In this document: positions 8,731 through 16,026 of the stretch, in pieces
Layout of the letters: each line of letters begins with the position of its first letter
Numbering within the stretch: position 1 is the stretch's first letter
DNA from: Psychromicrobium xiongbiense
Lineage (GTDB): Bacteria; Actinomycetota; Actinomycetes; Actinomycetales; Micrococcaceae
NCBI RefSeq assembly: GCF_030271165.1
Contig: NZ_JASSZH010000017.1
Span: 1 to 64,000, forward strand
Direction: 5' to 3'
DNA length: 64,000 nucleotides
Made by a program: the position numbers and the translations under genes
The notes under the pieces: generated by a model
What the model was told of the DNA's origin: nothing
Database searches by the model: none
What the model saw: only the letters and a program-made list of their open reading frames with translations

Positions 8731-9921
8731 TCAGTCCCGGTACAGCAGCAGCGCCTCGCCCTGGCCGCCACCACCGCACAATGACACCGCGGCCTTTCCG
8801 GTGCCGCGGCGGCTCAGCTCCAGGGCTGCGTGCAAGGCCAGCCTGGCTCCGGACGCACCGATCGGATGGCCCATCGCGATGGCTCCGCCATGCAGATTGG
8901 TCCGCTCCAGGGGATAGGCCAGATCTTTCAGCGACTGGACGGCCACCGCACCGAAGGCCTCATTGATTTCAATGAAATCCAGATCCTCCGTACTCCAGCC
9001 CGCGCGCTCCAACGCCTGCCTGATGGCATGGGATGGCTGGGAATGGAGCGAGTTGTCCGGCCCGGCAACCTGCCCCGGTGCGCCGACCACCGCGAGCCAG
9101 GGCAGACCGAGCTCCTCCGCATGAGCGCGGGTGGTCAACACCAGGGCCGCTGCCCCATCAGAGAGTGGCGAGGAGTTCCCCGCGGTGATCGTCCCGTCCT
9201 GGCTGAAGGCCGGGCGCAGCGTCGCCAGCGTCTCTACGGTGGTCTCCGCCCGGACGCCCTCGTCCTGGCTCACCACCACCGGATCACCCTTGCGCTGCGG
9301 CACGGTCACCGGCGTGATTTCGGCGGCGAACACGTCCTCGGCCTGAGCCTGAGCGGCCCGCTGATGCGATGCCGCCGCCACCTCGTCCTGCGCCTTGCGG
9401 CCGATGCTCAGCACGGTGTTCTTCTGCTCGGTGGAAGTGCCCATCGACTGGCCGTCAAAGGCATCGGTCAGGCCGTCGTAAGCCACCGAATCGATGGCGG
9501 TGAAGCTGCCGTAGTTCCAGCCGCTGCGTGAACCCGGCAGCACATGCGGGGCGTTCGTCATGGATTCCTGGCCGCCGGCGACGACGATTTTCGCCTCCCC
9601 GCTACGCAGTAACCGGGCGGCATCGGTGACGGCTGCCAGCCCGGACAGGCAGACCTTGTTCACGGTCACCGCGGGGGTTCCCCAGTTCAGGCCGGCGCGG
9701 ATGGCTGACTGCCGGGCCGGGTTCTGGCCGCAGCCAGCCTGGACCACCTGGCCCATGATGACGGCATCGACCTGCTGCGCGCTGACGCCGGCCTTCTTCA
9801 GTGCACCTTCAATGGCGAAGGCGCCGAGTGCCACGGCGGGAAAACTGCCCAGCGAGCCTTTCAGCTTGCCGAAGGGGGTGCGTGCTCCACCCAGAATGAC
9901 CACATCATTGGGGTTACTCAT
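8731..9921 (-). CDS. acetyl-CoA C-acyltransferase (thiolase)
   Basis: This 396-residue protein is a full-length thiolase, which condenses two acyl-CoA units or cleaves 3-ketoacyl-CoA. The nucleophilic Cys91 lies in NKVCLSG. His352 is in GHPIGASGAR and the second catalytic cysteine, Cys382, is in CGGGGQGEA. It could serve acetoacetyl-CoA synthesis or beta-oxidation. No other fatty-acid gene is next to it, so the pathway is open. An RBS (AGAAGGA) precedes the ATG, and two tandem palindromes 74 nt upstream suggest control by a dimeric repressor. Confidence 0.92.
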   Translation of the reverse strand: MSNPNDVVILGGARTPFGKLKGSLGSFPAVALGAFAIEGALKKAGVSAQQVDAVIMGQVVQAGCGQNPARQSAIRAGLNWGTPAVTVNKVCLSGLAAVTDAARLLRSGEAKIVVAGGQESMTNAPHVLPGSRSGWNYGSFTAIDSVAYDGLTDAFDGQSMGTSTEQKNTVLSIGRKAQDEVAAASHQRAAQAQAEDVFAAEITPVTVPQRKGDPVVVSQDEGVRAETTVETLATLRPAFSQDGTITAGNSSPLSDGAAALVLTTRAHAEELGLPWLAVVGAPGQVAGPDNSLHSQPSHAIRQALERAGWSTEDLDFIEINEAFGAVAVQSLKDLAYPLERTNLHGGAIAMGHPIGASGARLALHAALELSRRGTGKAAVSLCGGGGQGEALLLYRD

Positions 9922-9994
9922 CGAAAAGGGTTCCTTCTCTGATCATCCGGGTCCACGGTCGGCCTCCCGGATCACGATGTCCTAGGATTCCAGC

Positions 9995-10022
9995 TTACTG
10001 CCCAGTAATTACCCACCAGTAA
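9995..10022. promoter_or_regulatory. tandem 14-bp palindromes upstream of the thiolase gene
   Basis: TTACTGCCCAGTAA (9995-10008) is followed immediately by TTACCCACCAGTAA (10009-10022). Both have TTAC...GTAA ends and together look like adjacent sites for a TetR- or FadR-like regulator of acyl-CoA metabolism. They lie between the divergent thiolase and HSP90 genes and could control either one. Confidence 0.5.
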
Positions 10023-10150
10023 CTTTTTCTGGTGCCGGCCCGGCGGGAACGGTTCGCCGGGAACCGGGGCGCTCCGGCTATCGTTGCAGGGACACAGTAC
10101 CCAGCCCGGAACACCGGGCATCCGCGCCGAATCCCGAGAGGCACAGATCT

Positions 10151-12034
10151 ATGAGCGAGGGCATTTCACCGCACGGCGAGGAGCTGCCTTTCCAGGTGGA
10201 TCTGCGGGGCGTGGTGGATCTGCTGAGCCGTCATATCTACTCCACACCGCAGGTCTTTCTGCGGGAACTGCTGCAGAACGGCGTCGATGCGGTAGCAGCG
10301 CGTGCACTTGAAGAGCCCACTGGCGGTGAGGGCCTCCCAGCAGGCCGGATCACTCTGAACGCCTCAGACGGCGTCCTGACCGTCACTGACAACGGGGTGG
10401 GGCTCACTCTGGAGGAGGCCGCCCAGCTACTGGCCACGGTCGGCCGCAGTTCCAAACGGGACACCGTGCTCAACCTGCAGCGGGACGACTTTCTGGGCCA
10501 GTTCGGCATCGGACTGCTCAGCTGCTTCCTGGTCACCGATCGGATCGTGGTCCGTTCACGCAGCGCTCGCGGCGGGCAGCCCCTGGAATGGTGCGGTTCG
10601 GCCACCGGGACCTTCACGCTCAGAGCGCTCGATGCCGAGGAGGCCGCCGGGCAGCCGGTGGGAACCACGGTGCGGCTCGAAGTGGCGCAGGGAACAGTGG
10701 GCGATTCCTCGCTGCTCTCCGCCACCAGCGTCCGGAAGCTGGCGCTGCGCCATGGCAGGTATCTGCCGACCGTCATCGAGCTTAATGGCGAGCAGCTCAA
10801 TCAACGGCCGGTCTTTCTGTCCGGAGCCCGGACCGGCTCGGTGACCGACCATGAGAATGCCCTGCGGGAGCTGGGGTCCGGACTTCTCGGGGCGGCGCCG
10901 CTGGACGTGATCCCGCTGGACATTCCGGGCACCGGCACGCAGGGAGTCGCCTTCATCCTGCCGTCGGCTCCGCCGCCCTCAGCGCATCAGGCCACGGCTG
11001 TGTATCTGGGCCGGATGCTGCTCAACGAACGTGTCGATGATCTGCTGCCGGACTGGGCGTTCTTTGTCCGCTGCGTGATCAATACGACCGGTCTGCACCC
11101 CACGGCCTCGCGGGAGCAGCTGGTGGAGGACGCCGCACTGGAATTCACCCGGGAGGAGCTCGGCGGGATTCTCAAGCGATGGATTGTGCAGATCGCCACC
11201 ACGGCGCCACGAAAATTCGATCAGTTCCTGAACGTCCATCAACTGGCCCTGCAGTCCCTGGTGTTGCATGATGAGGAATTGGCCCAGTTGCTGCTGCCGT
11301 GGCTGAGTCTTGAAACGAACCGGGGCAGGATGAGCTGCCGTGAACTGGTCGATGTCGCGCTCGAATCCGCCGTGACTGTGCGCTACACCGACACCGTGGA
11401 CGAGTTCCGGCAGATCGCCGGGGTACTACCCGCCGGGCAGCTGGTGGTCAACGGCGGCTACACCCATGACAGTGACCTGGTACGACGCCTGGCGCAGCTG
11501 AACCCGCAGCTGGAGGTCTCCCGGATTCAGGTCACCGAGGTACTGGACGAGCTCCAGACGCCGCCCCTGCAGGAGCGGGAGGCGACGAATGCGCTGGAGC
11601 AGCGGGCCGAGGCGGCGCTGGCCGAGGTCGAGTGCGCGGTCTCAGTGCGGCTGGTGACCCCGAAATCGCTGCCAGCGCTCTATGTGGTGGATCCGCAGGT
11701 GCTCCGCCGGATGGAGCGTGGCAAGGCCGCCGGAGTGGCACCGACCTTCTGGGCAGGAATTCTGGCGGATCTGGACCGGCAACTGGGTATTTCCCAAGAT
11801 GACGCCGCACAGCTACGCAGTCGACTCTGCCTGAACTGGGCCAGCCCGCTGATCCGTGAGCTGGCCTCGGTCGAGGAGGATCTCGTCTTCGACCGGACCA
11901 TCCGGCTGCTTTATGTCCAGGCCATGCTGGAGGGGCATCGGCCGCTGGCCGCCAGCGATCGAGCCCTGCTGACCTCTTCACTGACCGACCTGATCCACCT
12001 CTCCGCAGGTGCCGGGTCATGGCAGCAACCCTGA
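10151..12034 (+). CDS. HSP90-family ATPase (HtpG-like)
   Basis: This 627-residue protein has the GHKL ATP-binding fold of HSP90 chaperones. The N-box is FLRELLQNGVDAV with catalytic-type Glu39, Asn43 and Asp46. The DNGVGL loop is at 80-85 and the lid-end GQFGIG at 116-121. The middle and C-terminal parts diverge strongly from E. coli HtpG, and no C-terminal MEEVD-like tail is present (it ends GSWQQP). Thus it is a divergent actinobacterial HSP90, not a typical htpG. The downstream TPR gene starts 11 nt after its stop, using a ribosome-binding site that overlaps that stop, so the two are co-translated. TPR proteins are classical HSP90 partners in eukaryotes, which suggests, but does not prove, a bacterial chaperone/co-chaperone pair. 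Confidence 0.85.
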   Translation: MSEGISPHGEELPFQVDLRGVVDLLSRHIYSTPQVFLRELLQNGVDAVAARALEEPTGGEGLPAGRITLNASDGVLTVTDNGVGLTLEEAAQLLATVGRSSKRDTVLNLQRDDFLGQFGIGLLSCFLVTDRIVVRSRSARGGQPLEWCGSATGTFTLRALDAEEAAGQPVGTTVRLEVAQGTVGDSSLLSATSVRKLALRHGRYLPTVIELNGEQLNQRPVFLSGARTGSVTDHENALRELGSGLLGAAPLDVIPLDIPGTGTQGVAFILPSAPPPSAHQATAVYLGRMLLNERVDDLLPDWAFFVRCVINTTGLHPTASREQLVEDAALEFTREELGGILKRWIVQIATTAPRKFDQFLNVHQLALQSLVLHDEELAQLLLPWLSLETNRGRMSCRELVDVALESAVTVRYTDTVDEFRQIAGVLPAGQLVVNGGYTHDSDLVRRLAQLNPQLEVSRIQVTEVLDELQTPPLQEREATNALEQRAEAALAEVECAVSVRLVTPKSLPALYVVDPQVLRRMERGKAAGVAPTFWAGILADLDRQLGISQDDAAQLRSRLCLNWASPLIRELASVEEDLVFDRTIRLLYVQAMLEGHRPLAASDRALLTSSLTDLIHLSAGAGSWQQP

Positions 12035-12045
12035 AAGGACCCCAG

Positions 12046-14934
12046 ATGACCACGCGGGAAGAGCTCGAGGACCTCCTGGAGCAGATCCACTCGATGCCCT
12101 TCGGCCCCCAGGAGATGGCGCTGGTGCAGCGTGTCGTGGCGGAAGCGGATGAGCTGGGGGCAGACGATCTCAGCTATCTGGCCAGACTGCACCTGCTTGG
12201 ATCGGCCTCGATGACCGGCGACACGGAGGCCGTGCTGACCTCCTTCACGTGGTGTCTGGGCAAGCACGATGCCGACCCGGTGGCCTTCCCCTATGAGGTG
12301 GAGGGCTACGACCTGCTCTGGTACTTCAAGCACATGTCCGGCTACTTCAGTGCGAATCCGGGCTTCTCCCTGGCGCAGCTGGGGCAGATGCTGGACGAGA
12401 TGGAACAGCGGTATCGTGCAGCTGGCGTCGGGATGTCCGGGGTCTGGCAGGCCCGGTTCTCCGCCGCGCAGGCCACCGGCCACCTGGCCGAGGCGGGCCG
12501 GATGCGTCAGGAGCGGGACGGCATCGCCCGTGACAACTACAGCCATTGCGAGGCCTGTGTGCGGGCCGGGGACATTGACTATTTCGAGGAGCTGGGCCAG
12601 CCGCAGGAGGCGCTGAGGCTCTATGACGAGATCATCGAGCAGGGCCTGAGTTGCGGTGATGAACCGGAATCCTGCGAGTCCGGATCGCTGCTGAGGCTTC
12701 TGCGGGCTGGCAGGCTGGAGGATGCGAGCCAGGCGCATCTGCGCTCCTATCGTGGCGCCCGGAACAATCCGGATGGCTTCCCGATGATGTGGCACCACCT
12801 GCTCTTCTGTGCCGTAACGGGCAATGAATCGCGGGGTCTGGACATTCTGGAGCGTACCCTTCACGGGCTCGCTGAGGATCCGCTCGACCTGCGCCGACGT
12901 TTCCATGCCCTGCTTGGCTATGGGGTGCTCCTGGACGCGGTGAGTCGCGCCGGTCACGGAGACCTTCCGATCCGTGCTGCCGATGCCGCCGCGCTGGTGC
13001 CCGTACTCGGCGTGGCACCGGAGCCGAGCGTGGCACCGGAGCCGCGCGTGAACCCGACCAGTGTGGACCCGGCCACCGGGTCTGCTCCGCGGAAAGGCTT
13101 CACGGTGCGCACCCTGGCCGAGGTTGCCTGGCGGGGGGCCGAGGAGTTGGCCAGCCGCTTCGACGCCCGCAACGGCACGGAGTACTTCTCCGCTCAGCTG
13201 TGCCGGGCCCGGGATCTGGCGACTGAACACTATGATCTGCCGATTGCCGGCACCTCCTTTGTCAGTACGGAGCTCCCGGTGCCTGCTCAGCCGGTGACCT
13301 CGGCTCAGTGGCTGGAAGCTGCCTACATCGCTTCCGGACTGAAGAACGATCCCGAGGAGGCGGTCGCCGCCGCCGAACGAGCGCTGGCTCTGGCGGAGAG
13401 TGCTCTGGAGAAGTCGCGGGCAGCCTCTCTTCTGGCCAGTTCGCTGGTCGATGCCGAGCGTGTGCCGGAGGCCGCGGGGATTCTGAGCCAGCGTGGGCCC
13501 TGGTTGCGTGAACTGGACAACGCGCCGGAGGCGGAGCTGGAGCAGCGGCTGGGACTGCTCTTGTATGGCACGGCCACAGCGCAGGACCTGCCACGGTTGC
13601 GTCAGGAACTGGTGGAGATGCAGGCGCAACCGGCGGCGGAACCACTGGTTGCCGTCGCGGGAACCCTGAGTGTGCTCTGCTGGCAGCAGGGTGAGGTCGA
13701 GCAGGCCCTCGAGTACGGTCGGATCGTTGTCACTGGGGCGCCCCGCCTCGCAGAGCCCGAGCGGACGGTGGCTCTGGAGGCCGTTTACGGTGCGCTTTTC
13801 GCCGTTTCCGGCGATCAGGATGCGGTCGAGGAGTCGGGGCCTCTGCTCGAGCGTGCATTGCGGGACGAGAGCCTGCCGGCTTCCTATCGGGCCACGGCGC
13901 TGAGGGCGCGCGCTCAGGTGCATGGCCAACGGGGGGAGTTCAGTGAAGGTGCTGCGCTGGCGGATCGCCGAGTGGACCTCTGCCTGGCTGCCGGGGCCCG
14001 CCGCGAAGTGGTGAATTCGCTGATGCTGGCTGCCGCTCTGTACAGCGATGCAGGCCAGGACGAGCTGGCGGCATCGCGCGCCCAGCAGGCCTTCCGGCAC
14101 GGTGAGCTGGCGGAACTCGGTGAGGCGAACCTGACCGGCATCCTGTTCAAACAGGGGCAGTATCAACTCTGGTCCGGGCAGAGCCTGCCTGCCATGGAGA
14201 CCTTTGATCGGGTGCGGGAGCGCGAGGTGGCGGCGGATGAGCCTGCCGAATCTCTCGCACAGACCCTAGTCTGGCTGGGCCGGGCAGCGAATGCCTCGGA
14301 GGTTCTGGGCAGCGCCTACGCGGCCTGGCGTGAGGCGATCGAGCTGGCGCAAACGGCGCAGCGGGCCGATGTCGGCGCCATGGCGGGCGTGGATCTGGCC
14401 AATCTTCTGGTGATGGTGGAGCATCCCGAGGCCGTGGAGGTCGCACTCCAGGCTACTCAGGATGCCCGGTTGAGTGGTGCAGAGCAGCTGCTGGTTCAGG
14501 CGCTGGATGTACTGGGCAGAGCGCGGGCAGCAGCGGGGGATTCTGAGGGGCTACAGAATCTTGACGAAGCGATCGGGATCGCTGCGGCGCAGCAGGCGAA
14601 CTGGAAAGTGGCTGATCTGCGGTTCGCCAAGGGCCGAGCACTACTGGCACTGGGGGAGCCCGATGCCGGCGCCGTTGAGTTGTTCAACGCCGCGGATCTC
14701 TTCGCGGGGGCGGGTGATCTGCCAGCGGCCTCGATGGCCGAGCTCGGCGCGGGTCGCGGCTACGCCGCGGTGGAGCGCTGGGAGGAGTCGTTGACCTCGT
14801 ACCGGGCCAGTCTTGACCGGATTTCCGCCGGAAGCGAGCAGCACACGGGTATCTCGCTGGAGTTTGCCGAGTTACTGGAGGGCCGCGGGCTGCGCGCTGA
14901 GGCGACCGCCGTCCGGGCCGCGGTGCGTAGCTGA
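12046..14934 (+). CDS. large tetratricopeptide-repeat protein paired with HSP90-family ATPase
   Basis: This 962-residue protein is almost entirely alpha-helical with many TPR-like helical hairpins. Examples are GQPQEALRLYDEIIEQGL near residues 185-203 and AGDSEGLQNLDEAIGIAAAQ near 828-848. No signal peptide or membrane span is seen. A linker with the repeat VAPEP-S-VAPEP around residue 325 divides the N-terminal helical block from the long C-terminal repeats. Cysteine pairs occur near CEAC (about residue 170). ATG 12046 is chosen because GAAAGGA precedes it by 6 nt; it lies just after the HSP90 stop. The likely role is a scaffold or client adaptor for the HSP90 protein (inference). A degraded copy of part of this gene lies at 20008-20172. 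Confidence 0.75.
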   Translation: MTTREELEDLLEQIHSMPFGPQEMALVQRVVAEADELGADDLSYLARLHLLGSASMTGDTEAVLTSFTWCLGKHDADPVAFPYEVEGYDLLWYFKHMSGYFSANPGFSLAQLGQMLDEMEQRYRAAGVGMSGVWQARFSAAQATGHLAEAGRMRQERDGIARDNYSHCEACVRAGDIDYFEELGQPQEALRLYDEIIEQGLSCGDEPESCESGSLLRLLRAGRLEDASQAHLRSYRGARNNPDGFPMMWHHLLFCAVTGNESRGLDILERTLHGLAEDPLDLRRRFHALLGYGVLLDAVSRAGHGDLPIRAADAAALVPVLGVAPEPSVAPEPRVNPTSVDPATGSAPRKGFTVRTLAEVAWRGAEELASRFDARNGTEYFSAQLCRARDLATEHYDLPIAGTSFVSTELPVPAQPVTSAQWLEAAYIASGLKNDPEEAVAAAERALALAESALEKSRAASLLASSLVDAERVPEAAGILSQRGPWLRELDNAPEAELEQRLGLLLYGTATAQDLPRLRQELVEMQAQPAAEPLVAVAGTLSVLCWQQGEVEQALEYGRIVVTGAPRLAEPERTVALEAVYGALFAVSGDQDAVEESGPLLERALRDESLPASYRATALRARAQVHGQRGEFSEGAALADRRVDLCLAAGARREVVNSLMLAAALYSDAGQDELAASRAQQAFRHGELAELGEANLTGILFKQGQYQLWSGQSLPAMETFDRVREREVAADEPAESLAQTLVWLGRAANASEVLGSAYAAWREAIELAQTAQRADVGAMAGVDLANLLVMVEHPEAVEVALQATQDARLSGAEQLLVQALDVLGRARAAAGDSEGLQNLDEAIGIAAAQQANWKVADLRFAKGRALLALGEPDAGAVELFNAADLFAGAGDLPAASMAELGAGRGYAAVERWEESLTSYRASLDRISAGSEQHTGISLEFAELLEGRGLRAEATAVRAAVRS

Positions 14935-14966
14935 GCCGAGTGTTGATGTTGGTAGAGATACGCCGG

Positions 14967-15006
14967 GGCGCGATGCGTGTGCGGGGGAGCTACACTGCAT
15001 CGCGCC
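14967..15006 (+). terminator. hairpin downstream of the HSP90/TPR unit
   Basis: A perfect 10-base stem (14967-14976 with 14997-15006) lies 33 nt after the TPR stop codon. It has no U-tract, so termination is only inferred. The rest of the gap to the tetR 3' end holds the inverted repeat at 15140-15179 and nothing else I can identify. Confidence 0.4.
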
Positions 15007-15139
15007 GGGCCAGGAAACCCCGGCCGCATTCTGGCCGTCCGGGGGTCGGGTGGTCGTGCCAGAATCCGGCAACCTTCAGGATGGAAGGTGCATTCCAAGA
15101 GCGCAGACGAATCTTCTGGCCCTCGGTGACAGAGTAGCA

Positions 15140-15179
15140 TTACTGCATTTGAGTGCAAAGTTACACTCAAATGCAGTAA
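15140..15179. repeat. perfect 16-bp inverted repeat containing TetR-like half-sites
   Basis: The arms at 15140-15155 and 15164-15179 are perfect complements around an 8-nt loop and end in a run of A. The left arm contains TGCATTTGAGTGCA, the same form as the two operator sites before the surface-protein gene. It lies between the convergent TPR and tetR genes, so it may be a bidirectional terminator, a repressor site, or both. Confidence 0.55.
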
Positions 15180-15206
15180 AACTTCGAGGTGGCGACCTCG
15201 AGGCCC

Positions 15207-15770
15207 CTACTCCTGCAAGGCGGCTGCGCGGAGCAACGCGATGGCGGCGGGGATGTCCTGAGCCTGGTCGGCCAGGTGTCGCCCGGACCACAGCTCCAGG
15301 ATCATGGCGAGGGATGCGGTTGCCAGCAGTCGCTCCCGCGTGCCCGGTTCGGTCAGGTTGGAGTCTCTGGCAATTCTCCTGGCTAGCCAGTCCGCACCTT
15401 CGAAGAGCTTTTCCTCCTGCCGCACTCGGAGTACAGGGTTGTCGGCGAGCGCCCGGCGTACCAGGTCGTCGCCGGTCTCATCCTCGATCTGCACCTCGCC
15501 CTTCAGGAAGGATTCAAGGGCTTCGAAAGCGTCTCCAGTAGTGGCTTCAAGGTGGTGGTGCAGTCGCTCCAGGATCGCATCCAGGGGCGCCACTGCGATA
15601 TCGATTTTGTGCGGAAAATACACCGAGACAGTGCGCAGGGATACATCGGCTTTGGTGGCGATCATCGCGAGGGTGGTGCGGGTGTACCCCTCCTCGGCGA
15701 AGAGTGCCAGTCCGGCGCGGACGATCGCTCTTCGAGTGGCTAGTTTTCGCTTCTCGCGATGCCCGGTCAT
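15207..15770 (-). CDS. TetR-family transcriptional regulator
   Basis: This 187-residue repressor has a TetR helix-turn-helix at residues 9-55 (TRTTLAMIATKADVSLRTVS, then VYFPHK) and a divergent C-terminal ligand domain. It is divergent from the LAxTG surface-protein gene. Its -10-like TAGCCT ends 6 nt before the ATG, so the mRNA is probably leaderless. A -35-like TTACAC, 18 nt upstream of that, abuts the palindrome at 15807-15826. That layout suggests autorepression together with control of the surface protein. The ligand is unknown. Confidence 0.85.
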   Translation of the reverse strand: MTGHREKRKLATRRAIVRAGLALFAEEGYTRTTLAMIATKADVSLRTVSVYFPHKIDIAVAPLDAILERLHHHLEATTGDAFEALESFLKGEVQIEDETGDDLVRRALADNPVLRVRQEEKLFEGADWLARRIARDSNLTEPGTRERLLATASLAMILELWSGRHLADQAQDIPAAIALLRAAALQE

Positions 15771-15806
15771 GTAGTCAGGCTAGTCCGCAGTTCTGTAGAA
15801 GTGTAA

Positions 15807-15826
15807 TTTTGCATTCGAGTGCAAAA
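15807..15826. promoter_or_regulatory. palindromic operator next to the tetR promoter
   Basis: TTTTGCA (15807-15813) and TGCAAAA (15820-15826) form a 7-bp perfect dyad around TTCGAG. It abuts the putative tetR -35 and matches the core TGCATT-N-AGTGCA also present at 15140-15179. Confidence 0.6.
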
Positions 15827-15859
15827 ATGTGGTGGAGAGTGAGTCGCCTTCGGAGCCAC

Positions 15860-15892
15860 ATATTGCATTAAGATGCAAAAATGCAATATAGT
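15860..15892 (+). promoter_or_regulatory. promoter of the surface-protein gene overlapped by operator half-sites
   Basis: ATATTGCAT (15860-15868) and ATGCAATAT (15881-15889) are a perfect 9-bp dyad, with a third half-site (ATGCAA, 15873-15878) between them. A -35 TTGCAT (15863-15868) and -10 TATAGT (15887-15892), spaced 18 nt, lie inside this dyad. A repressor bound here would block RNA polymerase. The 134 nt after it, up to the start codon, form the 5' leader. Confidence 0.65.
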
Positions 15893-16026
15893 GCAGAAAC
15901 TGAGGGCGAGGGGGACGCTCGATGCCGGGCAATTGAGCCATCAGGAACGATCCGGCTGAGCAGAGGACGTCGGACCCTGTGACATGACTCGGCCGTATGT
16001 GGTCGGCAATCACTATGAGGAGAGCG

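Noticed and set aside
9995-10022. Reading the tandem palindromes as a CRISPR repeat pair
   Set aside because: Units abut with no spacer and there are only two; they fit operators instead.
11911-14166. 751-codon minus-strand frame opposite the TPR gene
   Set aside because: Composition and lack of motifs mark it as an antisense shadow of the TPR coding sequence.
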